Shown here: positions 36,626-45,590 of the stretch, piece by piece
How the letters are laid out: every line of letters starts with the position of its first letter
Numbering within the stretch: position 1 is the stretch's first letter
Assembly (NCBI GenBank): GCA_965601975.1
Contig: OZ271856.1
Location: 2,976,001 to 3,040,000, forward strand
Source of the DNA: JANQIO01 sp965601975
GTDB lineage: Bacteria > Pseudomonadota > Gammaproteobacteria > Pseudomonadales > Halieaceae
Direction of reading: 5' to 3'
Length of the DNA stretch: 64,000 nucleotides
The notes under the pieces: generated by a model
Told to the model about the DNA's origin: nothing
Database searches by the model: none
The model's input: only the letters and a program-made list of their open reading frames with translations
Made by a program: the position numbers and the translations under genes

Positions 36626-37900
36626 TCAGGAGTCCCCAACCGGATCCCCGACAGGCCTGAGGACCAGGGTATGCACCTGCTCACCGGAGCCGGGCGGCAG
36701 GTCGGACATGGAGGCCTGCAGGGTCGCGTGCTGCTCTCCGGGTTGGCCTGAGGGCGAGACCCGGGCCACCACGTCGACGGCAGCCAGTTCGGAAATCTTC
36801 TGGCCCGCCATGGAGCTGGCGTCATCCAGTCGCAGGGTCACCGGAAGCTGCGACGCGGTCAGCCGTTTCACGGCCACCGGCATGCGGGTGTCGATGGCCG
36901 GGTTGCGGGCGAAGACAAACACCGTGTCGCCCGGCGCCGGCGTAGCGCCCTGGGCCAGTTCCAGGCGCACCGTCACGCCCGCCCCTGCGGATGCCGCGGG
37001 TTCGGGAGCGGCCGCCGGCTCCGCCGCGGCAACGGCGCTGTGTGGCGGCGGCGTTACACCCGCCGCGGCCGCCTCGGCCTGGGCGATCACGCCGCGAATC
37101 ATTTCCGCGGCCGACGACGTCGGATCTTCCATGACCAGCAGGCGGCGCCAGTAGGTGACCGCCGCCTGGTATTCCTGTTTCTCGTAGGCGACCATGCCCA
37201 GCAGGCCCAGGGCCGTGCGCTGGTGCGGATCGATGCTGAGGGCCTTTTCCGCCAACAGCTGGTCTTCTGTTCCCAGTTGCCGGCCCGCCGCCAGGAATCC
37301 CGCCTGGGCCGCCAGCGCGGGCGCCCCCGCATCGTTGGGGGCCAGTTCCGCCAGGGACAGGTAGACCGCCCGGGCCCGGACGTAGTCGCCCTCGTTCATA
37401 TAGAAGCGGCCAAGCATTGCCTGGTAGTTGAGGTTGTCCGGGCGCTGGATCGACCGGTCCTCGACTTTCAGCATCAGCCGGCGGTAATCCGCCTCGGAGC
37501 TCTCCGCAGTGAGGGCATCCAGCTGCCGCTTCAGCGCCACGTCTTCGTTGCCGCCGAGCTGCCAGTACAGCCCGACGGCGACCAGCGCCAGGATCGCCAA
37601 CAGTACCGGTGCCTGCACGCCGGTGCCGCCACCGTTGCCATTGCCGCTGTCGCCCTGTTCGGCGTCCGCCTCTTCCAGCAGGCGCAGGCGCGCATCCTGC
37701 AGGAGTTCGTCTTTCTGGGAGTCGTCGACACCGGTATCACCGGCGCCGGGCTCCAGCTCCGCCTGGCGGTTCATGAACCAGTCGCGGTTGGTCGAGCCGG
37801 GGTCGGCGATACGTCGTTTGCGCAGGAAGATGCCCGGCAGTAGCAGGAATACGCCCGCCAGGGCCAGGAGCGCGATCGCGCCCCACCAGAATTCAGTCAC
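36626..37900 (-). CDS. ccmI: Cytochrome c maturation protein CcmI
   Basis: Apocytochrome c chaperone that presents apocytochromes to CcmH/CcmF. The 424 residues have two membrane helices (residues 5-24 and about 98-116), a cytoplasmic loop between them, a TPR-containing periplasmic domain (about 130-300, for example RFYMNEGDYVRARAVYLSLA), and a C-terminal beta-rich domain. Last gene of the ccm operon; its start overlaps ccmH by 8 bases. Confidence 0.92.
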   Translation of the reverse strand: MTEFWWGAIALLALAGVFLLLPGIFLRKRRIADPGSTNRDWFMNRQAELEPGAGDTGVDDSQKDELLQDARLRLLEEADAEQGDSGNGNGGGTGVQAPVLLAILALVAVGLYWQLGGNEDVALKRQLDALTAESSEADYRRLMLKVEDRSIQRPDNLNYQAMLGRFYMNEGDYVRARAVYLSLAELAPNDAGAPALAAQAGFLAAGRQLGTEDQLLAEKALSIDPHQRTALGLLGMVAYEKQEYQAAVTYWRRLLVMEDPTSSAAEMIRGVIAQAEAAAAGVTPPPHSAVAAAEPAAAPEPAASAGAGVTVRLELAQGATPAPGDTVFVFARNPAIDTRMPVAVKRLTASQLPVTLRLDDASSMAGQKISELAAVDVVARVSPSGQPGEQHATLQASMSDLPPGSGEQVHTLVLRPVGDPVGDS

Positions 37901-38366
37901 GGTCGCGCTCCGGTTTGTCGGTCAGCAATACATCCAGCTTCGCCTGCTCCTCGGCGCTGAGCGCCACCGGTGCCGCCGGCGCCCGGGATTTGAAACTGGT
38001 GCGCACCACGAGTACCGCCAGGAGCAACAGGATCAGCGGCGCCAGCCACAGCACCAGGGTCACATTGTTGACCCGGGGCCGGTACAGCACGAACTCGCCG
38101 TAGCGGTCGACCATGTACTCGACGATCTCGTCGTCACTCTTGCCGTCGTGCAGCTGGGCGTGAAGCTGCTTGCGCAGGTCGGCGGCGATCGGCGCGTTGC
38201 TGTCGGCGATGTTCTGGTTCTGGCACTTCGGGCAGCGCAGTTCCGCCGCCAGCACCTGGAAGCGCTCGCGCAGGGACTCGTCGTCGAAGTCATAGGTCTC
38301 GATCACTGCAAAGGCCTGCGCCGTCATCAGGCAGGCCGCGGCAAGCATTACCCTCAGTACGTTCAT
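37893..38366 (-). CDS. ccmH: Cytochrome c maturation protein CcmH
   Basis: Periplasmic membrane-anchored thiol protein that reduces apocytochrome c before haem attachment. The 157 residues comprise a signal peptide (MNVLRVMLAAACLMTAQAFA), the active-site motif LRCPKCQNQNIADSNAP and a C-terminal membrane helix. The start is the ATG sharing one base with the ccmG stop; the open frame further upstream is arginine-rich noise inside ccmG. This is the short form, with CcmI encoded separately. Confidence 0.95.
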   Translation of the reverse strand: MNVLRVMLAAACLMTAQAFAVIETYDFDDESLRERFQVLAAELRCPKCQNQNIADSNAPIAADLRKQLHAQLHDGKSDDEIVEYMVDRYGEFVLYRPRVNNVTLVLWLAPLILLLLAVLVVRTSFKSRAPAAPVALSAEEQAKLDVLLTDKPERDRD

Positions 38367-38911
38367 CACGATTCCCCTACCCGGTCCGCCCGGCGCAGCT
38401 CTTGCACGATTGGCCCCAGGATCTCTGCCCAGACACGTTCGTCCACCACGCCGACGTGGCGGTAGCGAATCACGCCCTGGGCGTCGACCACGTAGGTTTC
38501 CGGCGCCCCGTAGACGCCCAGGTCGAGGCCGAGGCTGCCATCGGCGTCGACGATATTCATGCGGTAGGGATCGCCCAGTTCCGCCAGCCACTGCAGGGCT
38601 TCGGCGTCCTCGTCCTTGTAGTTGATGCCGTAGATTGGCATGCCGGTGGCCGCGAGCCGCGTCAGGAACGGGTGCTCGACCCGGCAGGATACGCACCAGG
38701 TGGCCCAGACGTTGAACAGGGAGACTTCACCCGTGACCATCTCGCGGTTCACCACCGCGTCCTGGCCCAGCGCAGGCAGGCTGAATTCCGGAAGCGGCCG
38801 GTCGATCAGCGCCGACGGCAGGGCCTGGGGGTCCAGCGACAGGCCTCGCAGCAGAAAAGCCGCCAGCACCAGAAAGATCCCCAGTGGCAGGAACAGTCTA
38901 AGCCGGTTCAA
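38366..38911 (-). CDS. ccmG: Thiol:disulfide interchange protein CcmG/DsbE
   Basis: Membrane-anchored thioredoxin-fold protein that keeps CcmH and apocytochrome c reduced. The active site is WATWCVSCRVEHPF; one N-terminal anchor helix is present. The start is uncertain: no ATG fits. I prefer TTG at 38911 (MNRLRLFLPLGIF, 181 residues), which aligns with homologues and has GGAG 7 bases upstream; GTG at 38917 or 38938 are alternatives. Any of these starts overlaps the ccmF end. Confidence 0.9.
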   Translation of the reverse strand: MNRLRLFLPLGIFLVLAAFLLRGLSLDPQALPSALIDRPLPEFSLPALGQDAVVNREMVTGEVSLFNVWATWCVSCRVEHPFLTRLAATGMPIYGINYKDEDAEALQWLAELGDPYRMNIVDADGSLGLDLGVYGAPETYVVDAQGVIRYRHVGVVDERVWAEILGPIVQELRRADRVGES

Positions 38912-40862
38912 GTCCACTCTCCGCCGGGGACGTCGCACGGGCGCGAGCGCGTCGATAGCGCCTGTCCGCCAGGGTCACGAAGCCTCCCAGGCCCATCATG
39001 ACCGCGCCTGCCCAGATCCAGCGCACAAAGGGTTTGTAGTGCAGGCGAATGGCCCAGGCCCGGCCCTCGTCGAGGGGCTCGCCCATGGCAATGAAAATGT
39101 CCCGGAATACACCGGCATCGATGGCCGCCTCGGTCATCACCTGGCCGGAAGCCAGGTAGCGGCGCTTCTGCGCCTGCAGTCTGGCCACGGTCCGTCCGTC
39201 GCGGGTCACGGTGAAGTTTGCGCCGTCGGCCACGTAGTTGGGGCCGCGCACCGGCTCGAGGCTGTTGAAGAAGAAGTCGTATCCTGCGATCTGTTCACGA
39301 TCACCGGGCGCCATCTTCAGGTCGCGCTCAATGGCGTATTGGCTGACCAGCACCACGCCGATCACGGTCACCGCGAAGCCCAGGTGCGCCAGCTGCATGC
39401 CCCAGTAGCTGGCGGGGATGCTGCGCCAGCGGCCGTTGCGCACGCGAATGACCATATCCCGCAGCATGGCCAGCGCGAGCCAGCCGCCGAGGATCACCGC
39501 CAGCATGACCCAGACGTTGAACTCACCGCCGTATGCGAACGGAAACACCGCACCGACTACCAGTGCGGCGATGGCCGGCGCCAGCAACTCCTGTTGCCAG
39601 CGCTGCGTGGTATCGCGCTTCCAGCGCGAGGTGGGGCCGATGCCCATAAACGGAATCAACAGGGCCATCAGCGGCAGGAACACCGCGTTGAAATACGGCG
39701 GGCCCACCGAATACTTGCCGAGATTCATGGCGTCCGTGATCAGCGGGAACAGGGTGCCGAACAGCACCGTCAGGGTCGCCACCAGGAACACCACGTTATT
39801 GACCAGTAGCAGGCTCTCGCGGCTGATCCACTCGAAACCGATACGGCTCTGTACCGCCGGCGCCCGCAGGGCGTACAGGACCAGTGAGCCGCCGACGACG
39901 ATCAGCAGGAATGCGAGAATAAACGCACCCCGGGCCGGATCAGAGGCAAAGGCGTGAACGGAGGTCAGCACGCCCGAGCGCACCAGGAAGGTCCCCAGCA
40001 GGCTCAGGGAGAATGCAAAGATCGCCAGCAGCACCGTCCAGCTGCGGAACAGCCCGCGCTTCTCGGTAACGGCCAGGCTGTGAATCAGGGCGGTGCCCGC
40101 CAGCCAGGGCATGAAGGAGGCATTTTCCACCGGGTCCCAGAACCACCAGCCGCCCCAGCCCAGTTCGTAGTAGGCCCACCAGCTGCCCAGCATGATGCCG
40201 ATGCTCAGGAATGCCCAGGCCGCATTGGTCCAGGGACGTGACCAGCGCGCCCAGGCGGCGTCCAGTCGCCCGCCCATCAGCGCGGCGATGGCAAAAGCAA
40301 ACGCCACCGAGAATCCCACGTAACCCATGTACAGCAGCGGCGGATGAATGATCATCCCGGGGTCCTGCAGCAGCGGGTTGAGGTCGGCGCCGTCCTGGGG
40401 GATACCCGGCAGCAGGCGCTCAAAGGGATTGGAGGTCAGCAGGGAAAACAGCAGGAAGCCCACCGCCACGAAACCCAGCACCGACAGCACCCGCGCCAGC
40501 AGCTGCAGCGGCAGGCCGGTACTGAACACCGCCACAGCGGCGGTCCACATACTCAGGAACAGGATCCACAGCACCATGGAGCCCTCGTGGTTACCCCAGG
40601 TCGCGGCAAACTTCAGCACCGAAGGCATCAGGCTGTTGGAGTTGTTCGCCACCAGGGCCACGGAGAAATCGTCCGTGATAAACGACCAGACCAGGCAGCC
40701 GAAGGCGATGCTGACAAACACAAACAGGCCGATGGACAGGGACGGCGCCATGGCCATGGCGCGCTCGTCGTTGCGGAAGCTGCCCAACAGGGGAACCAGG
40801 GTCAGAACTATCGCCAGACAGAGGGCGATTATCAGGGCAAAGTGGCCGAACTCAGGGATCAT
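38898..40862 (-). CDS. ccmF: Haem lyase CcmF
   Basis: Integral membrane haem lyase, 654 residues with about 14-15 membrane segments. The tryptophan-rich haem-handling motif GWGGWWFWDPVENASFMPW is complete, and conserved periplasmic histidine regions such as WGNHEGSMVLWI are present. It joins haem from holo-CcmE to apocytochrome c together with CcmH and CcmI. ATG overlaps the ccmE stop. Confidence 0.97.
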   Translation of the reverse strand: MIPEFGHFALIIALCLAIVLTLVPLLGSFRNDERAMAMAPSLSIGLFVFVSIAFGCLVWSFITDDFSVALVANNSNSLMPSVLKFAATWGNHEGSMVLWILFLSMWTAAVAVFSTGLPLQLLARVLSVLGFVAVGFLLFSLLTSNPFERLLPGIPQDGADLNPLLQDPGMIIHPPLLYMGYVGFSVAFAFAIAALMGGRLDAAWARWSRPWTNAAWAFLSIGIMLGSWWAYYELGWGGWWFWDPVENASFMPWLAGTALIHSLAVTEKRGLFRSWTVLLAIFAFSLSLLGTFLVRSGVLTSVHAFASDPARGAFILAFLLIVVGGSLVLYALRAPAVQSRIGFEWISRESLLLVNNVVFLVATLTVLFGTLFPLITDAMNLGKYSVGPPYFNAVFLPLMALLIPFMGIGPTSRWKRDTTQRWQQELLAPAIAALVVGAVFPFAYGGEFNVWVMLAVILGGWLALAMLRDMVIRVRNGRWRSIPASYWGMQLAHLGFAVTVIGVVLVSQYAIERDLKMAPGDREQIAGYDFFFNSLEPVRGPNYVADGANFTVTRDGRTVARLQAQKRRYLASGQVMTEAAIDAGVFRDIFIAMGEPLDEGRAWAIRLHYKPFVRWIWAGAVMMGLGGFVTLADRRYRRARARATSPAESGLEPA

Positions 40863-41302
40863 GAACCGGTCGCCTCGTCGTGGGCCTTGGACAGCGCTTC
40901 CGCCACTTCCGGCGGCATGTAGTTCTCGTCGTGCTTGGCCAGCACTTCCGTGGCCTGCAGCACACCGTTCTCATCGAGCACGCCGGAGGCCACCACCCCT
41001 TCGCCCTCGGCAAACAGGTCAGGAAGGATGCCGGTATAGACCGCGGTCACCGTGGCCTGGTAGTCGGTCACGTCAAATTCCACCCGCAGGCTCTGGTCAT
41101 CGCGCCGCACGCTGCCTTCCACCACCATGCCGCCGAGGCGGATGGGCTGGCCCACCGGCGCCTTGCCGGCAGCGATCTCGGCGGGCGGGAAGAACAGGTT
41201 GATGTTGCCGCGCAGGCCGTAGGCCACCAGCCCCACCGCCAGGCTCGAGAACACCACGATGAAACAGACCAGCAGCAGCCGCTGCTTACGAACCGGGTGC
41301 AT
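40859..41302 (-). CDS. ccmE: Periplasmic haem chaperone CcmE
   Basis: Carries haem covalently on a histidine between CcmC and CcmF. The 147 residues show one N-terminal anchor helix, the OB-fold domain, and the haem-binding HDENYMPPEV at the C-terminus. AGGAGGT five bases before the ATG fixes the start. That site lies inside the end of ccmD, which overlaps ccmE by 17 bases. Confidence 0.97.
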   Translation of the reverse strand: MHPVRKQRLLLVCFIVVFSSLAVGLVAYGLRGNINLFFPPAEIAAGKAPVGQPIRLGGMVVEGSVRRDDQSLRVEFDVTDYQATVTAVYTGILPDLFAEGEGVVASGVLDENGVLQATEVLAKHDENYMPPEVAEALSKAHDEATGS

Positions 41303-41519
41303 TGTGTACCTCCTCGATGGTGACCGCGGGTGCGGTCGCTTGTTCGGGTGTCTGCCCTGCTGCGGTCGCCCGCCGCTGCTCGGCCAGGAATCGCCGGCTG
41401 GACAGGGTCGGCAACAGCAGCATGCCCACAATGACCACGGTACTGATCACGACCACCGCCCACACGTAGGGCCCGTGGCCGTCCATCGCCAGCGCGGCGG
41501 CAAGGCTGTCAAACTGCAC
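41286..41519 (-). CDS. ccmD: Haem exporter protein CcmD
   Basis: Small single-helix protein (77 residues) that helps release holo-CcmE from the CcmABC complex. The helix lies at residues 18-36 (YVWAVVVISTVVIVGMLLLP), preceded by an aromatic/acidic start and followed by basic residues. Identified mainly by size, helix and position between ccmC and ccmE, both of which it overlaps. Confidence 0.9.
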   Translation of the reverse strand: MQFDSLAAALAMDGHGPYVWAVVVISTVVIVGMLLLPTLSSRRFLAEQRRATAAGQTPEQATAPAVTIEEVHNAPGS

Positions 41520-42258
41520 GGGCTGCCCCCTCCACTTCCGTGCGCACCCAGGAAGTGCCGGCGCCGCGCCGCAACAGCTCGCTGCGCATGTTCAGCAGCA
41601 GTGCGCAGGTGAACAGGCAATAGTAGGCAACAATCATCAACAGCAGCGGCTGAAACATGGAGCTGTGCATGGTGGACTCTTCCGTAAACTTGATGGTGGC
41701 CGGCTGGTGCAGGCTGTACCACCAGTCTACAGACTTGTAGATGATGGGAATGTTCACTGTCCCGACGAGACTCAGCACCGCGCAGGCTTTGGCCGCGGCT
41801 TCCTTGTTCTCATAGGCCTGGTAGAGGGCGATGACGCCCAGGTACAGGAAGAACAGGATCAGCATGGAGGTAATGCGCGCGTCCCAGACCCAGTAGGTGC
41901 CCCAGGTGGGCTTGCCCCAGATCGCGCCGGACACCAGCCCGAGGAAGGTCAGGGCCGCGCCGATGGGTGCCGCCGCTTTCATGGCCACCTCGGCCATTTT
42001 CATCTTCCAGATCAGGCTCACCGCGCCGGCAATCGCCATGACGTAGTAGCCCGCCAGCGCCACCACGGAGGCGGGCACGTGGAAGTAAATGATGCGGAAG
42101 CTGTTGCCCTGGCGGAAATCCGCCGGAGCGTACAGCAGGCCCCAGACCGCGCCAATCACCAGCATCAGGGCCGTCACCGGCAGCAGCCAGGCGAGGATCT
42201 TGCCGGAGATGCGATACATCCAGGGGGGCGAACCGAGCTTGTGAAACCAGGACCACAT
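41509..42258 (-). CDS. ccmC: Haem transporter protein CcmC
   Basis: Six-helix membrane protein (249 residues) that loads haem onto CcmE. The tryptophan-rich motif WGKPTWGTYWVWDARITSM and the flanking conserved histidines (FHVPASVVAL, HQPATIKF) are present. It overlaps ccmD by 11 bases and follows ccmB after 56 bases. Confidence 0.97.
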   Translation of the reverse strand: MWSWFHKLGSPPWMYRISGKILAWLLPVTALMLVIGAVWGLLYAPADFRQGNSFRIIYFHVPASVVALAGYYVMAIAGAVSLIWKMKMAEVAMKAAAPIGAALTFLGLVSGAIWGKPTWGTYWVWDARITSMLILFFLYLGVIALYQAYENKEAAAKACAVLSLVGTVNIPIIYKSVDWWYSLHQPATIKFTEESTMHSSMFQPLLLMIVAYYCLFTCALLLNMRSELLRRGAGTSWVRTEVEGAARAV

Positions 42259-42314
42259 GGCAATCAGGGTGTTAAAACGATGGGCGAATTATACCGGCGA
42301 TGGATAGGCATTTC

Positions 42315-43001
42315 CTAACCTGCATCAACCGAGATTCGCAGGCCCGCGCTGATGGCGAAAGGCGCCAGGGCCACCGCCAGGGACAGCATGCCTCCCAGCA
42401 GCAACAGCTGGGGCTGGGCGTCGAAGCCGTCGGCGGCGTAGCGCACCGCGCCGGCACCGAAAATCAGCACCGGCACATATAACGGCACAATAATCAGGGA
42501 TATCAGCATGCCCCCACGCTTGAGGCTGACAGTCAGGGCGGCGCCGATACTGCCGACCAGGCTGAGTGTGGCGGTCCCCAGCAGCATGCTGATCATCAGC
42601 GAGGGCAAGGCCGCGACAGGCAGCTGCAGCATCATTGCGAACAGCGGCGACAGCAGGGTCAGTGGAAAGCCCGTCAGCAGCCAGTGGGCAAAGACGTAGG
42701 CCAGGGACGACAGGTACAGCGGCTGCGGTGCCAGCAGCAGCTGCTCCAGGGAGCCGTCGTCGTAGTCGTTCCGGAACATGCCGTCGGCGGCCATCAGCGA
42801 GGCCAGCAGCGCCACGATCCACAGAATGCCCGGGGCGAACTCCGCAAGCTGGGTCGGGTCGGGACCGATTCCCAGCGGGAACAGGGTGACCGTAATCAGG
42901 AAGAAGAACAACGGATTGAGCGTATCCACCGGCCGCCGGAAGGCCAGCAGCAGCTGGCGCTTCAGCCCCGCCGCCAGGAACGGTCCGAGCGGCGCACTCA
43001 T
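42315..43001 (-). CDS. ccmB: Haem exporter permease CcmB
   Basis: Membrane subunit of the CcmAB ABC complex, 228 residues with six predicted helices. FRNDYDDGSLEQLLLAPQPL is the conserved cytoplasmic loop that contacts CcmA. The complex drives release of holo-CcmE. Its start overlaps the ccmA stop by 4 bases. Confidence 0.96.
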   Translation of the reverse strand: MSAPLGPFLAAGLKRQLLLAFRRPVDTLNPLFFFLITVTLFPLGIGPDPTQLAEFAPGILWIVALLASLMAADGMFRNDYDDGSLEQLLLAPQPLYLSSLAYVFAHWLLTGFPLTLLSPLFAMMLQLPVAALPSLMISMLLGTATLSLVGSIGAALTVSLKRGGMLISLIIVPLYVPVLIFGAGAVRYAADGFDAQPQLLLLGGMLSLAVALAPFAISAGLRISVDAG

Positions 43002-43609
43002 TCCCGACCTCCCAGCATCACGCGCTTCATGGGCAGCGCCAGCGGCAGATCCTGGTGGGAGGTGAGTACCACCGCGCCGCCGCGGCTGACCTGTTCACCG
43101 ATGGTTTCAGTCAGCGCACGCACCCCGTCCCGGTCAATGGCGGTAAAAGGTTCGTCCAGCAGCCACAGGCTGGACGGGCTGGCGTTGGCATAGGACAGGT
43201 AGAGCCTGGCCAGGTTGACGCGGCGCTGCTGGCCGGCGGACAGGTTCTGGCACTGCAGGTCCTCGCGGCCTGACAGCCCCACTTGGTTCAGCGCAGCGTC
43301 GATGTGTTCCATGGGCCAGCCCTGGCTGCGGCAGACGTAGCCCAGGTTCTCGCGGGGGGTCAGCAGTTGCTTGATGCCGGGTTTATGGCCCAGGTAGAGA
43401 AGCTCTTCGCAGTGCCGCGCGACCGTGCCCTCCTGGCCCAGCCGGGACAGTCCCGCCAGGCAGCGCAGCAGCGTGGTTTTGCCGCTGCCGTTGGCACCCT
43501 CGATCAGCAGCAGGTCGCCGCCCGCGATGTCGAGATCAAAACCCTGCAGCAGCGCACGCCCGCCCCGCTCCAGGCCCAGGCCTCGAATACTGACCAGGGG
43601 TTCAGGCAT
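42998..43609 (-). CDS. ccmA: Haem exporter ATPase CcmA
   Basis: ABC ATPase of 203 residues acting with CcmB. Walker A EGANGSGKTTLLRCLAGL, signature NLSAGQQRRVNLARL and Walker B LWLLDEPFTAID are present. It starts 2 bases behind the ttcA stop, so the ccm genes are probably transcribed from a promoter before ttcA. Confidence 0.96.
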   Translation of the reverse strand: MPEPLVSIRGLGLERGGRALLQGFDLDIAGGDLLLIEGANGSGKTTLLRCLAGLSRLGQEGTVARHCEELLYLGHKPGIKQLLTPRENLGYVCRSQGWPMEHIDAALNQVGLSGREDLQCQNLSAGQQRRVNLARLYLSYANASPSSLWLLDEPFTAIDRDGVRALTETIGEQVSRGGAVVLTSHQDLPLALPMKRVMLGGRE

Positions 43610-43611
43610 TG

Positions 43612-44472
43612 CTAGAGGTTGACCACCCTGATGCCGGCATCACCCATATGCAGGTCGCGGTCTTCCGAGATGGCTCCCTGGATAGAAAGGGACTTGAAAT
43701 CAAACAGCTCGGGATCGGCGAGCTGTGAGGGCGCCACGTTGCGGATGGCGCGAAAGATGGTCTCGGTGCGGCCGGGATACTGGCGCTCCCAGTCGCGCAG
43801 CATCGCCTTTACCTGGACACGCTGCAGGTTTTCCTGGGAGCCGCAGAGGTTGCAGGGGATGATCGGGAACGCCTTGTAGTCGGCGTATTCCTCGAGGTCC
43901 TTCTCCTTGCAGTAGGCCATGGGCCGGATCACCACATTGGCGCCGTCGTCACTCAGCAGCTTGGGTGGCATGGCCTTGAGCGTGCCGCCAAAGAACATAT
44001 TGAGGAACAGCGTTTCCACGATGTCATCGCGGTGATGGCCCAGGGCAATCTTGGTGGCCCCGATCTCCTGGGCAAAGCCGTACAGGCTGCCGCGGCGCAG
44101 GCGGGAGCACAGGCCGCAGGTGGTCTTGCCCTCGGGCACGACCTCCTTGACGATGCTGTAGGTGTCTTTCTCGAGGATGTAGTAGGGAACGCCCAGCTGC
44201 TCCAGGTAGGCCGGTAGCACCTCTTCCGGGAAGCCAGGCTGCTTCTGGTCCAGGTTCACTGCCACCAGTTCGAAAGACACCGGCGCGGACCGCTGCAGGC
44301 TCATCAGGACATCCAGCATCGCGTAGGAATCCTTGCCGCCGGACAGGCACACCATGACCTTGTCGCCGTCCTCGATCATGTCGTAATCGGCGATGGCGGT
44401 GCCCACGTGACGACGCAGCCGCTTCTGCAGCTTGTTGAACTCGGTGCGCTCCTTTTTAGACAGCTCTCGCAT
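43612..44472 (-). CDS. ttcA: tRNA 2-thiocytidine(32) synthetase TtcA
   Basis: Thiolates cytidine 32 of some tRNAs using ATP and a sulfur donor. The 286 residues have the PP-loop SGGKDS (44-49) and the cysteine pairs C119/C122 (CGLC) and C207/C210 (CNLC) that bind the iron-sulfur cluster. It heads the ccm operon here and is divergent from mdh. A TAGAAT box at 44502-44507 (minus strand) may be its -10, but no clear -35 was found. Confidence 0.95.
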   Translation of the reverse strand: MRELSKKERTEFNKLQKRLRRHVGTAIADYDMIEDGDKVMVCLSGGKDSYAMLDVLMSLQRSAPVSFELVAVNLDQKQPGFPEEVLPAYLEQLGVPYYILEKDTYSIVKEVVPEGKTTCGLCSRLRRGSLYGFAQEIGATKIALGHHRDDIVETLFLNMFFGGTLKAMPPKLLSDDGANVVIRPMAYCKEKDLEEYADYKAFPIIPCNLCGSQENLQRVQVKAMLRDWERQYPGRTETIFRAIRNVAPSQLADPELFDFKSLSIQGAISEDRDLHMGDAGIRVVNL

Positions 44473-44536
44473 GGAATCCCTTCGATTCTCAATTGGCGCG
44501 GATTCTACGCGGTTTCGCGGCGGAAATCCTGCCGTA

Positions 44537-44566
44537 GTGGCATTTACACGGACACGCGTCTAGAAT
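44537..44566 (+). promoter_or_regulatory. Candidate promoter of mdh
   Basis: GTGGCA (4/6) and TAGAAT (5/6) with 18 bases between them lie 47 bases before the mdh start. An ACGAGGAT ribosome site follows downstream. Confidence 0.45.
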
Positions 44567-44612
44567 GTGCGCCCCGACAGACCACCCCCCTTACACACGA
44601 GGATTTCGCCTG

Positions 44613-45590
44613 ATGAAAGCCCCTGTTCGAGTCACTGTGACCGGCGCCGCCGGCCAGATCGGTTACGCCCTGCTGTTCCGCATCGCCAACGGCAACATGC
44701 TGGGTGACGACCAGCCGGTGATCCTGCAACTGCTGGACATCACCCCTGCCATGGAAGCGCTGGACGGCGTGCGCATGGAGCTGGACGACTGCGCGTTCCC
44801 GCTGCTGGCGGGCATCGAGTGCACCGACGACCCGAACGTGGCCTTCAAGGACACCGATTACGCCCTGCTGGTCGGCGCCCGCCCGCGCGGCCCCGGCATG
44901 GAGCGCAAGGACCTGCTGGAAGCCAACGCGGCGATCTTCTCGGTCCAGGGCAAGGCCATCAACGACAACGCCAGCAAGGACATCAAGGTGCTGGTCGTCG
45001 GCAACCCAGCCAACACCAATGCGCTGATCACCCAGCGCAACGCGCCGGACATCAACCCGCGCCAGTTCACCGCCATGACCCGGCTGGACCACAACCGCGC
45101 CATGACCCAGATTGCCCAGAAGACCGGCAAGACCGTCAACGACGTGAAGGACATGACCATCTGGGGCAACCACTCCGCCACCCAGTACCCGGACCTGTTC
45201 AACACCAAGGTGGACGGCACCAACGCCATCGACCTGGTCGACCAGGACTGGTACGAAGGCGAGTTCATTCCCGTGGTACAGCAGCGCGGCGCCGCCATCA
45301 TCAAGGCGCGCGGTGCTTCGTCCGCGGCGTCGGCGGCCAATGCGGCCATCGATCACATGCGCACCTGGGCCCTGGGCACCAGCGACAGCTGGGTCTCCAT
45401 GGCGGTCTACTCCGACGGCTCCTACGGCATCGAGGAAGGCCTGATCTACTCCTTCCCCTGCCGCTGCGCCGGCGGCGACTGGGAGATCGTGCAGGATGTG
45501 CCGGTGTCGGATTTCAGCCGCGAGAAAATGACCGCGACCGAAACCGAGCTGAAAGAAGAGCGCGACGCGGTCAGCCACCTGCTCCCGTGA
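44613..45590 (+). CDS. mdh: Malate dehydrogenase
   Basis: NAD-dependent oxidation of malate to oxaloacetate, completing the TCA set in this window. The 325 residues are of the eukaryote-cytosolic-like type: NAD motif VTGAAGQIGYALL, substrate arginines in ARPRGPGMERKDLL, and the catalytic histidine in MTIWGNHSATQYPD. I chose the ATG behind ACGAGGAT; the frame extends 16 codons upstream without conservation. The stop overlaps the GTG of the TetR gene (GTGA). Confidence 0.97.
   Translation: MKAPVRVTVTGAAGQIGYALLFRIANGNMLGDDQPVILQLLDITPAMEALDGVRMELDDCAFPLLAGIECTDDPNVAFKDTDYALLVGARPRGPGMERKDLLEANAAIFSVQGKAINDNASKDIKVLVVGNPANTNALITQRNAPDINPRQFTAMTRLDHNRAMTQIAQKTGKTVNDVKDMTIWGNHSATQYPDLFNTKVDGTNAIDLVDQDWYEGEFIPVVQQRGAAIIKARGASSAASAANAAIDHMRTWALGTSDSWVSMAVYSDGSYGIEEGLIYSFPCRCAGGDWEIVQDVPVSDFSREKMTATETELKEERDAVSHLLP

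Noticed and set aside
38367..38696. Longer ccmH start
   Set aside because: The added N-terminus is arginine-rich and antithetical to a signal peptide; the ATG at 38366 gives a proper one.
44819..45586. Extension of the TetR gene far upstream through mdh
   Set aside because: The upstream 250 codons are Arg/Gln/Pro-rich frame-shifted mdh. Conservation with TetR proteins begins at the GTG at 45587.
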